This document shows positions 53,452-61,453 of a stretch of 64,000 bases of DNA, piece after piece (within the stretch, counting starts at the first letter, position 1; each line of letters starts with the position of its first letter). The stretch is taken from positions 1 through 64,000 of the IMG/VR virus record IMGVR_UViG_3300036790_000366. One strand, written 5' to 3'. This stretch comes from a virus. The position numbers and the translations under genes were made by a program. Below the pieces are notes generated by a model, which worked only from the letters and a program-made list of their open reading frames with translations, made no database searches and was not told the origin of the DNA.

Positions 53452-55395
53452 CTAGTACCAACCTTCCAGGTTTCTCGACATGAGTTCCGTTACTGTTTCC
53501 GCCATCAGCCAGAAGACGTCACCGGTGGTGCGTCGGACGATGTCGAAGTTCTTTTCGTAGGACCACTTGTTGTCCTCACCGAAGCCGATGAGGCCGCACG
53601 CCTTGACGACGTCCGTCATGGACGCCAGGGATTTCGCTATCACATCGGATTCGTTCCACTGGCCGTCCGTCAGCGAGATGAGGAACTTCCCCGGTGTCTG
53701 CACCTGAGACAGGATCCTGCGCGCCTCCACGATGGCGTCGATCGCGTTCGTCCCGCCGGAGGCGTGCGGGTAGATGAAAGTGCTGTGCTCCACTTTGTCG
53801 TCGAGCTCGTAGAGCAGCCGCGAGGAGCTGTCGTAGGTGATGACGCAGACTTTCACGTCCACCTGCTCGCACGCCTTCTTGATGCACCAGATGGCTTGCG
53901 CGGCCAGCAGACCGCGGACACCGACGGACCTTCCTTGGCTGTCTCTCACAGCGGTGTCCATCGAAGCGGATTCGTCCGAGATGATGATGCCGGTCGCGGC
54001 GGAGTTGTGCTGCTGCCCCTCGCTCCAGTCGGCGTAGACGTCCTCTGTGTCCTCGTCCGACATGGCCGCCGTGAAGACACGGCTCATGTCCAGACGAGAG
54101 CCGTCGGAGACCCCGTAGCGCCAGCCGGGCTCCATGGCCTGCCAGATGCGCGCGAGCTCGCCAGCGTAGCGCTCAGAGCGTTCCCGCATGCCCGTGGTCA
54201 CAGCGTGCTGGTGGGCGCGGATCGCCGGGTGGCGCTCCATGGAGGAGTGCAGGCCGTTGGTCATGTCGTCCATGACGTCGCGAACATTCTGGACGTCCGT
54301 CTTGACCGTCTCGCTGTCCAGGATGTCTTCCATCAGGACTTCCAGGGCGCCCCGGATGTCCCGGTCGCTCAGGGCGTCGCGGCCCTTCCCGCTGCCAGCT
54401 TTCTGACCGGCTCCGTTATCACCAGAGGAACCACCTCCCCGCTCCTCCGAACCACCTTCACCGTCGTCTCCGTCCAGCTCTCCAGGATTTCGGTTACCGG
54501 GTTGAGAACCAGCACCCGGCGGATTCTGCCCACCGCCATCCTGCGTACCGGACGAGTCGTCATCCGCTTCTGTATCGCCATCCTGGAAATCGGGATCGTC
54601 TGCGCCATCTTCCTCCCCCTTCTCGGCCTTCTCCTGATCCTGCTTCTGCTGCCCCGGCTGCGTCATCTTGTTGCTGCCGTCGTTCGCTCCGGCAACCGCT
54701 TGGCTGTGGTTCGGCGCCGTCGCGCTGGCGGGGATGAGCTTGGCGAACTCCTTGATGATCCTCCCGGCCTCGGCCATGTCCTGCGGGTAGAGAAGAAGGC
54801 GGTACCTGTCGATCAGTTCTTCCGCCTGCTTCGTCTGGGGCTCGCCGAAAGCTGCGGCGTACCTCTGGCGAAGTACCCCCCGCACCTTCTTCGGAAGGTA
54901 CTTGCGCCCGTGCACCAGAAGATAGGTCTCCGGATCCGGCGAACCGATGATGAGGTCCGCCACGATGAGCGTGAAGTACTTCTTCAGGCGCGGGTACCGG
55001 GCGGAGAGAAGTGTCTCCACGCGCCCTTCCTCCAGGATGTTGTACGCATCCTCGAAGTTTGTCGCACTGTCTACTGCCCTCTTGATCCTCTCCACGTCGC
55101 TGAAGGTGTAGACGACGTGCGCGAGCTCGTGGTAATTCAGCCCCAGTATGGTGGCGATACCACGGTCCGACAGCGTGTCTCGCACCTTGTCCGGGTGGAT
55201 GTAGATCTCGTTTTTGACGGAGAAGGCGGGGTGCCTGCCCAGCCCCCCGCTCAGCACGCTTCTCCGGAGCGTGACGTTCACCGACTCGATTCCGGACAGC
55301 GTGCGGTCGGCCAGCTGGAGAGACCAGCGCAGCCCCTGCAACCGGGTCGTCTGCCGGTCCCATTCCTGGTAGACGTCCCCGTTAGCGGTCGCCAT
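53452..55395 (-). CDS. VWA-domain protein with HExxH motif (647 aa)
   Basis: ATG at 55395, overlapping the ATPase gene end by 14 nt. Residues 1-230 contain NYHELAHVVYT (H89-E90-x2-H93), a zinc metallopeptidase-type motif. Residues 235-335 are a Gly/Asp/Gln-rich linker. The C-terminal VWA domain carries a MIDAS motif (IIISDESASMD, D474) and SLTDGQWNESD. This pairs with a MoxR-type AAA ATPase, as in CobN/CobT- or RavA/ViaA-like remodelling systems. The architecture resembles phage CobT-like proteins; the substrate is unknown. Confidence 0.82.
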   Translation of the reverse strand: MATANGDVYQEWDRQTTRLQGLRWSLQLADRTLSGIESVNVTLRRSVLSGGLGRHPAFSVKNEIYIHPDKVRDTLSDRGIATILGLNYHELAHVVYTFSDVERIKRAVDSATNFEDAYNILEEGRVETLLSARYPRLKKYFTLIVADLIIGSPDPETYLLVHGRKYLPKKVRGVLRQRYAAAFGEPQTKQAEELIDRYRLLLYPQDMAEAGRIIKEFAKLIPASATAPNHSQAVAGANDGSNKMTQPGQQKQDQEKAEKGEEDGADDPDFQDGDTEADDDSSGTQDGGGQNPPGAGSQPGNRNPGELDGDDGEGGSEERGGGSSGDNGAGQKAGSGKGRDALSDRDIRGALEVLMEDILDSETVKTDVQNVRDVMDDMTNGLHSSMERHPAIRAHQHAVTTGMRERSERYAGELARIWQAMEPGWRYGVSDGSRLDMSRVFTAAMSDEDTEDVYADWSEGQQHNSAATGIIISDESASMDTAVRDSQGRSVGVRGLLAAQAIWCIKKACEQVDVKVCVITYDSSSRLLYELDDKVEHSTFIYPHASGGTNAIDAIVEARRILSQVQTPGKFLISLTDGQWNESDVIAKSLASMTDVVKACGLIGFGEDNKWSYEKNFDIVRRTTGDVFWLMAETVTELMSRNLEGWY

Positions 55396-56410
55396 CGTCG
55401 TCCTCGAAAGTGAAGTCGGTCTGCTTGAGCCCCTGGCCCATCTTCGCGTTCCAGTCCACGTCGTATTCCGTGTCCGGAAGTACCGTGTCGAGCTTCGCGC
55501 CGAGGAGCTTCTTGGCGATACCGGCGATCTGCGGCTTCAGCTTGTCGGAGTGCGCATCGACGATGAGCTTCAGGGCGCCGCGCTCCCCGGTGGAGAACAT
55601 GGCGTTGAAGTTCGCTTCGGCGAAGTTGTAGCCCAGCGCCACCGCGATGTCGATGAACTCCATCAAACTGTTCGTGCTCACCGGGGTCTTGATTCCCGGA
55701 CTGGCCCGGATCTTCTTGGCCATCTCCAGGAGCTCCGAGGACTTGATCAGCCTGCCCTCGACCGCTTCGTTGTAGTCCCACGGGATCTTGATGGCGAACC
55801 GGTTCAGGAAGGCCTCGTTCAGCTGCATCGTGCCCCGGTAGTCCGGGTTGTAGTCCGTCACGACGAGAAGCTTTTCGTGCGCCTTGACGATTTCCCCGCC
55901 CTTGCGCAGCAGGGGAAGTTCCCGGCGGTGGTCCAGCAGGGGGAAAAGACTCGCCGCGACCTTCGGCGACATGAAGTTCGCCTCGCTGATGTCCAGAACT
56001 CCGCCGCTCCGGACGAGCTCCGTCACCGGGCCGTCCTGCCACACGAAGCCGCCTTCCCCGTCCGGCTGCCAGCCACCGAGCAAAGCACCCGGCTCCATGG
56101 AGACGTCGCAGGGGACCGCGTAGAAATTCAGCCCCTTCAGGGCGGCCCACGCCATCGGGAACATCGTCTTCCCGGAACCCGTCGGACCGCGGACCAGAAG
56201 GTTGACCCTGCGGTCCATGCAGAACTGCAAGACGTCGAAGTCCTTCTGCCCGTTCACGGTCCGGCTGACGTACTTCAGGCCGTAGTCCGGATGGGGGACG
56301 TAGGAATGCCTCTCCTCCGGACGCTGCTCCGCCTCCAGCACCTCGACTTCTTCGGGTACCACCACCTTTCCGTTCCTCAGGTTCTTCGTCACCTTGACGT
56401 CGCTCGCCAC
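55382..56410 (-). CDS. MoxR-type AAA+ ATPase
   Basis: 342 residues, GTG at 56410 after GGAAGGAAGATGAC. Walker A GPTGSGKT at residues 75-82, Walker B VLDISEAN at about 139-144, sensor and arginine-finger region TDYNPDYRGTMQLNEAFLNR, and a C-terminal lid. MoxR proteins remodel a substrate through a partner VWA protein, encoded here by the overlapping downstream gene. Confidence 0.88.
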   Translation of the reverse strand: MASDVKVTKNLRNGKVVVPEEVEVLEAEQRPEERHSYVPHPDYGLKYVSRTVNGQKDFDVLQFCMDRRVNLLVRGPTGSGKTMFPMAWAALKGLNFYAVPCDVSMEPGALLGGWQPDGEGGFVWQDGPVTELVRSGGVLDISEANFMSPKVAASLFPLLDHRRELPLLRKGGEIVKAHEKLLVVTDYNPDYRGTMQLNEAFLNRFAIKIPWDYNEAVEGRLIKSSELLEMAKKIRASPGIKTPVSTNSLMEFIDIAVALGYNFAEANFNAMFSTGERGALKLIVDAHSDKLKPQIAGIAKKLLGAKLDTVLPDTEYDVDWNAKMGQGLKQTDFTFEDDDGDR

Positions 56411-56411
56411 G

Positions 56412-56855
56412 TCATCTTCCTTCCGGGTCCGGGACCCTGCGGTCCAGAGCGCTCTCGGGTATGCGGTACGTGTTTCCTTCGACGAGGCTTTCGTTCCCGC
56501 CGTTGCGCAGAACCTCCACGCGGACCTTTCCGTCGCTGTAGAGCTCGATGAAGCGGACCACCACGTGCCGGTAGGAGGCCCCCAGAAGCTCGTAGCAGGC
56601 CTCCGGGGCCAGAGCCGGAGCTCCCTCCCGGTAGTGCCGTACGCGCTTGAGGAAGGCTGTCCGGAAGGCGTCCGGGTCCTGCGCCTCCAAGCCCATCCGG
56701 TCGGAGATCCGGGAGTCGATGGCCTCCACGAGCTCGTAGAGGTACGGGTCGAATTCCCCGCGCACCAGAGCATCCGTGAATTCTTCGACGAAGTCCAGGA
56801 CTTCGTTCATCGGGGACAGCGGGAGGGACTTGCGGCGAACCTTCTTCTCCGCCAT
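56412..56855 (-). CDS. Hypothetical protein (147 aa)
   Basis: ATG at 56855. Helical N-terminal half (NEVLDFVEEFTDALVRGEFD, RTAFLKRVRHYREG) and a short beta C-terminus (RFIELYSDGKVRVEVLRNGG). It lies 1 nt before the ATPase start and may be co-translated with the MoxR/VWA pair. No family recognised. Confidence 0.75.
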   Translation of the reverse strand: MAEKKVRRKSLPLSPMNEVLDFVEEFTDALVRGEFDPYLYELVEAIDSRISDRMGLEAQDPDAFRTAFLKRVRHYREGAPALAPEACYELLGASYRHVVVRFIELYSDGKVRVEVLRNGGNESLVEGNTYRIPESALDRRVPDPEGR

Positions 56856-57052
56856 CAGGTAGCGCCCTTCATGGCTTCCCGGTACGCCTTGGCCATATTG
56901 CCGTACTCACCGATGGCGATGGCCTGCTCTGGAGTGAGCTCCATGGTTCCCGAGAGGCACCCGTCGTAGAAGCACACGAAAACAGTGTCCCGGTGCTTGA
57001 TGTGGTTCACCGTCATGCGCTCAGGACCGTTTCTAGTCTTCTTCTTGGCCAT
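56855..57052 (-). CDS. Small hypothetical protein (65 aa)
   Basis: ATG at 57052 in a TGATG overlap with the previous gene. Basic start (MAKKKTRNGPERMTV), then HRDTVFVCFYDGCLSG and a helix. Two Cys may bind zinc. No family recognised. Confidence 0.7.
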   Translation of the reverse strand: MAKKKTRNGPERMTVNHIKHRDTVFVCFYDGCLSGTMELTPEQAIAIGEYGNMAKAYREAMKGAT

Positions 57053-57255
57053 CAGAAGTCGAGCTCCGTCTCTTCCACGCGGATGAGCTTCACCTTGAAG
57101 CCGCGCCTCCGCTGATCCTGCGCCAGTTCCATGGCCGACTCGATGGCGCGGCGGATCAGACTGGTGACCGAGAGCCCGTCCTTTATCTTGCTCTTCCACT
57201 CGACCCGGTAGAAGACGTTCCTGTCGTGCTCATATTCCACTACTCCCTCCGGCAC
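57052..57255 (-). CDS. Small hypothetical protein (67 aa)
   Basis: GTG at 57255 after GGGAGGAAGAA. Pattern VVEYEHDRNVFYRVEW, then an amphipathic helix (SLIRRAIESAMELAQD) and a strand (GFKVKLIRVEETEL). Starts 28 nt after the 3' end of the tRNA-like gene. Confidence 0.72.
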   Translation of the reverse strand: MPEGVVEYEHDRNVFYRVEWKSKIKDGLSVTSLIRRAIESAMELAQDQRRRGFKVKLIRVEETELDF

Positions 57256-57282
57256 TTCTTCCTCCCTTGTCTGTTGCTTGCG

Positions 57283-57350
57283 CGGACCGGACGGGAATCG
57301 AACCCGTGACCGAGGCGTATTGCTCTGCTCTACCACTGAGCTACCGGCCC
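57283..57350 (-). tRNA. tRNA-like gene with shortened anticodon arm (68 nt)
   Basis: Acceptor GGGCCGG/CCGGTCC (one G-U pair), discriminator G. D arm GCTC-AGTGGTA-GAGC and T arm ACGGG-TTCGATT-CCCGT are textbook. Only 18 nt lie between D arm and T arm (after A26) where 21-22 are normal, and they do not form a 5-bp stem with a 7-nt loop. The best fold is GAG/CTC around an 8-nt loop. No anticodon can be assigned. It is either a decayed tRNA or a functional mimic lacking decoding ability. Confidence 0.65.
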
Positions 57351-57354
57351 GTGT

Positions 57355-57370
57355 GGGGCCTTTCGGCCCC
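57355..57370 (-). other. Leader hairpin of the tRNA-like gene
   Basis: On the minus strand GGGGCC-GAAA-GGCCCC, a 6-bp stem with a GNRA tetraloop. It ends 4 nt before the 5' end of the tRNA-like gene at 57350, as in the tRNA cluster. Confidence 0.65.
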
Positions 57371-57379
57371 GTCGTGCTG

Positions 57380-57616
57380 TTACTTCGCTTCCAGGATCTC
57401 GACGACCACGCGCACCCGGACGGGCACCGTGCCGTCCAGCGGCCCCTTCTTCAGGTACAGGCCGCCGATGACGTGTCCGTCGGGGTCTCCGGTCTCGTTG
57501 AGCCGGTAGGTCCCGGGAGTCTCCTTGAAAGAGACGAACTCCGCCTCCATCCGGACGACACCGGGCTTCTTCGCCGCAGCCTTCTTGGCCGGGCGCTTGA
57601 CGACTGGAACGGTCAT
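57380..57616 (-). CDS. Small basic-tailed hypothetical protein (78 aa)
   Basis: ATG at 57616 chosen for GAAGGAAGC upstream. The N-terminus is Lys/Ala-rich (VKRPAKKAAAKKPG), followed by a beta domain (EAEFVSFKETPGTYRLNETG, VPVRVRVVVEILEAK). The protein resembles small DNA-binding beta proteins of actinophages; no firm family. The leader hairpin and tRNA-like gene follow. Confidence 0.72.
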   Translation of the reverse strand: MTVPVVKRPAKKAAAKKPGVVRMEAEFVSFKETPGTYRLNETGDPDGHVIGGLYLKKGPLDGTVPVRVRVVVEILEAK

Positions 57617-57627
57617 GCTTCCTTCTC

Positions 57628-58155
57628 TCATGTCTTGAAAGCCTCCCGGAAGCACTCCACGTGCCCCCCGGTTCCCTCTGCTTCTTCCTCGCTGAGCTCT
57701 TCCGAGCAGACTGCGCAGCGGAGGAACAACTTACCGTACTCGACCATGCAGTCCATCGGACCGGCCTTCCGAATCTCCAGGACCGCGTAAGTCCGGTCGT
57801 AGACGCCGGAGAGGAGCTGTGCCGCCCCGGTGTCCATGTCGAACCCGGTGACGAACCAGAACTCCGCCCAGCGTCCCTCCTGGAACTGCCGGACCAGGAA
57901 GTGCGCGCCGGACGGGCCCCAGGTCTGCGGCGGGATGTAATAGTGCCCGTTCGGCACTGCCAGGGACTCGATGTACTCGGCGAGCAGCTGGCTCTTGGAC
58001 AGCGCAGCCTCGGAGGGCACGGCCTTCGACGGTGCCCACATGTCGATTTTTGCGTTCCGCGCTCTCCGCTGCCTGCGCTCGGCTGCCTCCGCGCATTTCT
58101 TCCCCGTCTCCGGGCTCCGGTGGTTACCGCCGCAGTGCGCGCAGTGGTACGACAC
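57628..58155 (-). CDS. Protein with two terminal zinc motifs (175 aa)
   Basis: GTG at 58155. N-terminal C2H-type motif (YHCAHCGGNHRSPETGKKC), a central domain (GHYYIPPQTWGPSGAHFLVR, EFWFVTGFDMDTGAAQ) and a C-terminal CAVCSEELSEEEAEGTGGHV with a following Cys. A zinc-finger fold at both ends suggests a nucleic-acid or protein adaptor. No family recognised. Confidence 0.75.
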   Translation of the reverse strand: MSYHCAHCGGNHRSPETGKKCAEAAERRQRRARNAKIDMWAPSKAVPSEAALSKSQLLAEYIESLAVPNGHYYIPPQTWGPSGAHFLVRQFQEGRWAEFWFVTGFDMDTGAAQLLSGVYDRTYAVLEIRKAGPMDCMVEYGKLFLRCAVCSEELSEEEAEGTGGHVECFREAFKT

Positions 58156-58158
58156 CTG

Positions 58159-58401
58159 CTAGTCCTCCTCCTTCGATTTTGCGTACTTTTTCAGGTCCTT
58201 CCAGTTGGAAAAGCCTCCGAAGTCATCGCCACTGATGACGTCCACTCCTATGAAACGGAGTGCTACGGTCTCGTCGTCGTAGACCATGGACATGGTCTGA
58301 AGCTCCTGAAAGATCTTCTGAGCCACGTCGCTGACGTCGATCCCGTCCGGGTGCGCTTCGGCAGTGATGAGGATGTAGACCTTCTCACGGTATTCAGCCA
58401 T
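58159..58401 (-). CDS. First gene of the leftward operon (80 aa)
   Basis: ATG at 58401 after AAGGAGAGAAA. An alpha/beta protein (KVYILITAEAHPDGIDVSDV, KIFQELQTMSMVYDDETVA) with an acidic-basic tail. First gene of the long leftward run, next to the divergent control region, so a regulatory role is possible but unproven. Confidence 0.75.
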   Translation of the reverse strand: MAEYREKVYILITAEAHPDGIDVSDVAQKIFQELQTMSMVYDDETVALRFIGVDVISGDDFGGFSNWKDLKKYAKSKEED

Positions 58402-58785
58402 TTTCTCTCCTTCGGTTGGCCGTCCAGGGATCTGCTCGTGCTTCGCGGTCTACGACTGCAAGACGAGCAAGACCCTGAGCTTCCAATCTCCGCGGTGCTG
58501 GCTGTTCCGACCCGGACCGGCTGTCATGGCGAGGTGGCGTGTAGGAGGCTCTGGCAGCCGCTCTGACGAGCGTCCACCGTCTTCGCCTGCTTCCCCTTGG
58601 CGCTAGGCCTGCCGAGGTCTCACAGCGGCTCTCCGCGGTTTTCCGTCTCTGTGGAGTTCTCAAGATCCGTCCGCCAGTCCCGTCCTGCCCTGTGGTAGCG
58701 GCCGGTGTGGTGCGGTGGGTTGAAGCTATCAGCTCGTCAGACGGTGCGCAAGAGGCCAACTCAAGTCTGTAGTTGGCGGCCGTGT

Positions 58786-58814
58786 TTGCCACGCTTTGGA
58801 TCATCTAGTAGAGT
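58786..58814 (+). promoter_or_regulatory. Rightward promoter candidate
   Basis: TTGCCA (58786-58791), 17-bp spacer, TAGAGT (58809-58814). Transcripts would start near 58821 and pass through the nested inverted repeat before the gene at 59112. Confidence 0.5.
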
Positions 58815-58898
58815 GCCCGGTTGGGCCGACGTCGATTCCTCTCCTGCCGCGTCTGACGGAATGTTGAAACATCCGGAGGTGGCTGGTTTGAGGTAGAT

Positions 58899-59002
58899 GG
58901 CCCCCTACTCCAAAACTTTTCTGGAAACATTCGATGCGCTCGCAACTACGGCAGCGTCTTGCAGTTGAAACTGGGAAAAGTTCTTCATGGGGGTAGGGGG
59001 CC
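58899..59002. repeat. Nested inverted repeat
   Basis: Outer arms GGCCCCCTAC/GTAGGGGGCC (58899-58908, 58993-59002) and inner arms AACTTTTC/GAAAAGTT (58914-58921, 58975-58982) in the same order, with further CAACT/AGTTG pairing inside. The two perfect arm pairs are co-linear, so a single 104-nt structure can form in the rightward transcript or as a cruciform. Confidence 0.75.
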
Positions 59003-59111
59003 TTCTATCTTAAGCCTTCCACCGTTCCTCCGGAATGTGATAAATCAAAAGAGTCATAATAGTAGATGGATAGTGCTGTGGCTTCTACATGTAGTAGAAA
59101 CTAGGAAAAAC

Positions 59112-59843
59112 ATGTCTAGAGGACGTAAACGCAAATTCAACACTCCTACTAGCTACTACACGGAGGAAGAACTTCTAGCTCTGAGAGAAACAATCAGATC
59201 TGTGAAGTGTCCCTACTGCCAAGCAGAACCTGGAGAAAAATGCTTGGGGGTCACGAGAAGGGACGGAACACGAAGAGACCGAGTCACCAACCACGCAGAA
59301 CGAGGATACAGGTACCGGGCGTGGAGCAACGAACTCGGACTTGACCTGCGTAGGAAGACTGACCTAGTATTGCCGTCTTCCGACGAAAGGAACGACATGC
59401 CCGTCAAGAAGACCCTGGCGAAGAAGAAGACCGGGATCGCGAAGAAGAAGACTTCTCCGGTCACCAAGCCCTCCTCCAGCTCCCCGAAGAAGACCGTCAC
59501 CCGCAAGAAGACGATCGATTCGCCCAAGCCCCGCTTCACGCACCTGGACCGGGAACGCGACGGCAAGCTCCGCATCCAGGGAATGAGCTACCTCCAGTTG
59601 GAAGAGCTCACCGGGATCCGGATCGAGACCGAGGGTTTCCAGATCGCCCTTGAGCTCCTGCGGGGCGGGATGGACCGCCAGGAGATCAACAACCGGTGCC
59701 GGGACCTGCTGCCCACGCACACCAGCAGCGGTACGCGCAAGCCCGTCCCGAACCTCGTGGCCGGGGTGCTCAAGAAGCTTCAGGCCAGCGGCTTCACCGT
59801 CAAGGGTGCCTGGAAGGTCGTCAAGCCGCCGAAGAGCATGTGA
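59112..59843 (+). CDS. Zinc-finger protein with Lys-rich linker (243 aa)
   Basis: ATG 59112 after TAGGAAAAAC. Residues 34-70 hold a CPYCQAEPGEKCLG-type zinc motif followed by a conserved His, frequent in actinophages. Residues 95-135 are very Lys/Ser/Thr-rich. The C-terminal 100 residues form a helical domain (SYLQLEELTGIRIETEGFQI). An internal ATG at 59398 has a strong GAAAGGAACGAC site and could give a 148-residue short form lacking the zinc domain. The first 290 nt have lower GC than the rest, suggesting a fusion of unlike segments. Confidence 0.75.
   Translation: MSRGRKRKFNTPTSYYTEEELLALRETIRSVKCPYCQAEPGEKCLGVTRRDGTRRDRVTNHAERGYRYRAWSNELGLDLRRKTDLVLPSSDERNDMPVKKTLAKKKTGIAKKKTSPVTKPSSSSPKKTVTRKKTIDSPKPRFTHLDRERDGKLRIQGMSYLQLEELTGIRIETEGFQIALELLRGGMDRQEINNRCRDLLPTHTSSGTRKPVPNLVAGVLKKLQASGFTVKGAWKVVKPPKSM
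59398..59843 (+). CDS. Possible short form of the zinc-finger gene (148 aa)
   Basis: Internal in-frame start at 59398 preceded by GAAAGGAACGAC. The product begins MPVKKTLAKKKTGIAKKKTS and keeps the helical C-terminal domain. Two products from one frame would allow dimers with one or two zinc domains. Which form dominates is unknown. Confidence 0.4.
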
Positions 59844-59873
59844 GTCGTGTACGATCAACTCAGCATTTGATCC

Positions 59874-59914
59874 ACCGAGAGGCAGCTTTGGTCCACAAGG
59901 CTGCCTTTCTCGGT
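59874..59914 (+). terminator. Attenuator-like hairpin
   Basis: ACCGAGA-GGCAGC paired with GCTGCC-T-TTCTCGGT, a 13-pair stem with a bulge, followed by CTTCCC. It lies between the zinc-finger gene and the helicase gene. The T content is modest, so partial termination is more likely. Confidence 0.6.
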
Positions 59915-59939
59915 CTTCCCAGCCGGTGGAGGCGCAGCT

Positions 59940-61415
59940 GTGACATCGCCTGAAATTCTCCTCATCTCCGCGATCATGAGGTCCCGAGACTGCACCACGG
60001 CAGTGATGGCAGGGGTCACCCCCGAGATGTTCTACGGGTACAGGGAGGAGTACGAGTGGTTGAGCAAGTACGTCGAGAACCGCGGGAGGACGCCGTCACG
60101 GGGAGCTTTCCGCGAAGCCTTCTCGGAGATCGTCCTGAAGAACGTGGACGACGTGGAGCTCTTCTCCGAGGAAGTGAAGGACAACCACTCGCGCCAGCTC
60201 ATGCTGAAGAGCATGAAGAGGGTCAGCACGGCGATCCAGCAAAAAGACATCAAGCGCGCCTCCGCTCTGCTGCACGAGGCCTCGATAGAGGTGGAGAGCT
60301 CTCTGCTCGGTTCTTCCTTCGACAGCGACATCTTCCAGGACTACGGGGACATCGAGAAGGAAGTCCTGGACCGCAAGCGCAGGATGGAGGCGACCGGCTT
60401 CTCCGGCATCCCCACCGGCTTCCCCACCCTGGACGAGCTGACCGGCGGAATCCAGCCCGGCTGGTTTGTCATCGTCTGCGCCCGCGCCGGTGTGGGGAAA
60501 ACCCGCTCGCTCACCCGAATGTCCTGCGCCGCCTCCTTCTCCGGCTTCATCTCCCAGTACGACGCCCTTGAGCAGTCCCGGGCCGAGATAGCCATGCAGG
60601 TGCACGCGTTCGTCTCCAGCGAGTTCGGGCAGGGCACCTTCAAATCCCTGGACCTGGCCAAGGGGACCGGGTACAGCGAGACGGAGTACAAGCGCTTCCT
60701 GCGCGAGACGAGCCGACAGGTCGCAGGAAAGATGCACGTGGCGGACAACAGGTACGTCACCATCGGACCGGCCGTCATCAAGGCGCAGATCAAGCGGAAC
60801 AACCCGGACATCTTCTTCCTGGACTACCTGACCCTGATGGAGGGGGCCGACGACTGGCAGTCCTCCGCGAACCTCGTCACCTCTCTCTCCAGGTGCGCGA
60901 AGCGGACCGGCTGCGCCATCGTCACGGCGGCCCAGATCAACCGGAAGGGCGCGGAGTCCAAGGAGGTGGACACCGAGCATCTCTCGGTGACGGACCGCTT
61001 GGGACAGGACGCGGACCTCGTGGTGGTCGTGGAGAAGTTCGGCGGCTGCCAGTCCGTCGTGCGCATGAAAGTCATCAAGTTCCGGCACGGACCGAGCGGT
61101 TACGTCTTCTTCCTGAAGTTCGACCCGAACCAGGGGGTCATGGAGGAGATCACCTACCAGGAGGCCTGCGACATCCGGGACAACGAAAAAGACGCCCAGG
61201 AGGAAGTCCGTGAGGTCAAGAAGTTCACCCCGCGCAAGAAGGGATCCTTCGCTGCGACCGCCAAAACCCGGAAGGCGGCCAAGAAGCCAGCAGAAGCCCC
61301 TGTGACGTCCTCCGAGCCCCGCCGGGTACCTCGGACACCGCAGGCGGCCCCCAAGCGGACACAGCACCGCTCAGCCCCGCCGGGACCGGTGCGCCGCTAC
61401 CGGCGTGATGCTTGA
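59940..61415 (+). CDS. DnaB-like replicative helicase
   Basis: 491 residues, GTG 59940 after GGTGGAGG. The N-terminal helical domain is followed by the RecA-like motor: Walker A ARAGVGKT (181-188), Walker B IFFLDYL (D295), TAAQINRKG and an arginine-finger region (RMKVIKFRHGPSG). The C-terminal 80 residues are basic, Pro/Ala-rich and disordered. Shares its operon with the primase gene. It would unwind DNA ahead of the phage polymerase. Confidence 0.9.
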   Translation: MTSPEILLISAIMRSRDCTTAVMAGVTPEMFYGYREEYEWLSKYVENRGRTPSRGAFREAFSEIVLKNVDDVELFSEEVKDNHSRQLMLKSMKRVSTAIQQKDIKRASALLHEASIEVESSLLGSSFDSDIFQDYGDIEKEVLDRKRRMEATGFSGIPTGFPTLDELTGGIQPGWFVIVCARAGVGKTRSLTRMSCAASFSGFISQYDALEQSRAEIAMQVHAFVSSEFGQGTFKSLDLAKGTGYSETEYKRFLRETSRQVAGKMHVADNRYVTIGPAVIKAQIKRNNPDIFFLDYLTLMEGADDWQSSANLVTSLSRCAKRTGCAIVTAAQINRKGAESKEVDTEHLSVTDRLGQDADLVVVVEKFGGCQSVVRMKVIKFRHGPSGYVFFLKFDPNQGVMEEITYQEACDIRDNEKDAQEEVREVKKFTPRKKGSFAATAKTRKAAKKPAEAPVTSSEPRRVPRTPQAAPKRTQHRSAPPGPVRRYRRDA

Positions 61416-61453
61416 CCTGAGCGTTTGCCGCTGATCTGCCGGACGGCGTACGG

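Larger units (their letters stand above)
58402..59111. other. Divergent control region
   Basis: 710 nt without a supported gene between the leftward and rightward units. The right-hand 300 nt become much richer in A/T. It contains a rightward promoter candidate (58786-58814) and a large nested inverted repeat (58899-59002). The left part (58402-58780) shows several short GC hairpins but no clear leftward -35/-10 pair. Candidate replication origin or master regulatory region. Confidence 0.6.
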
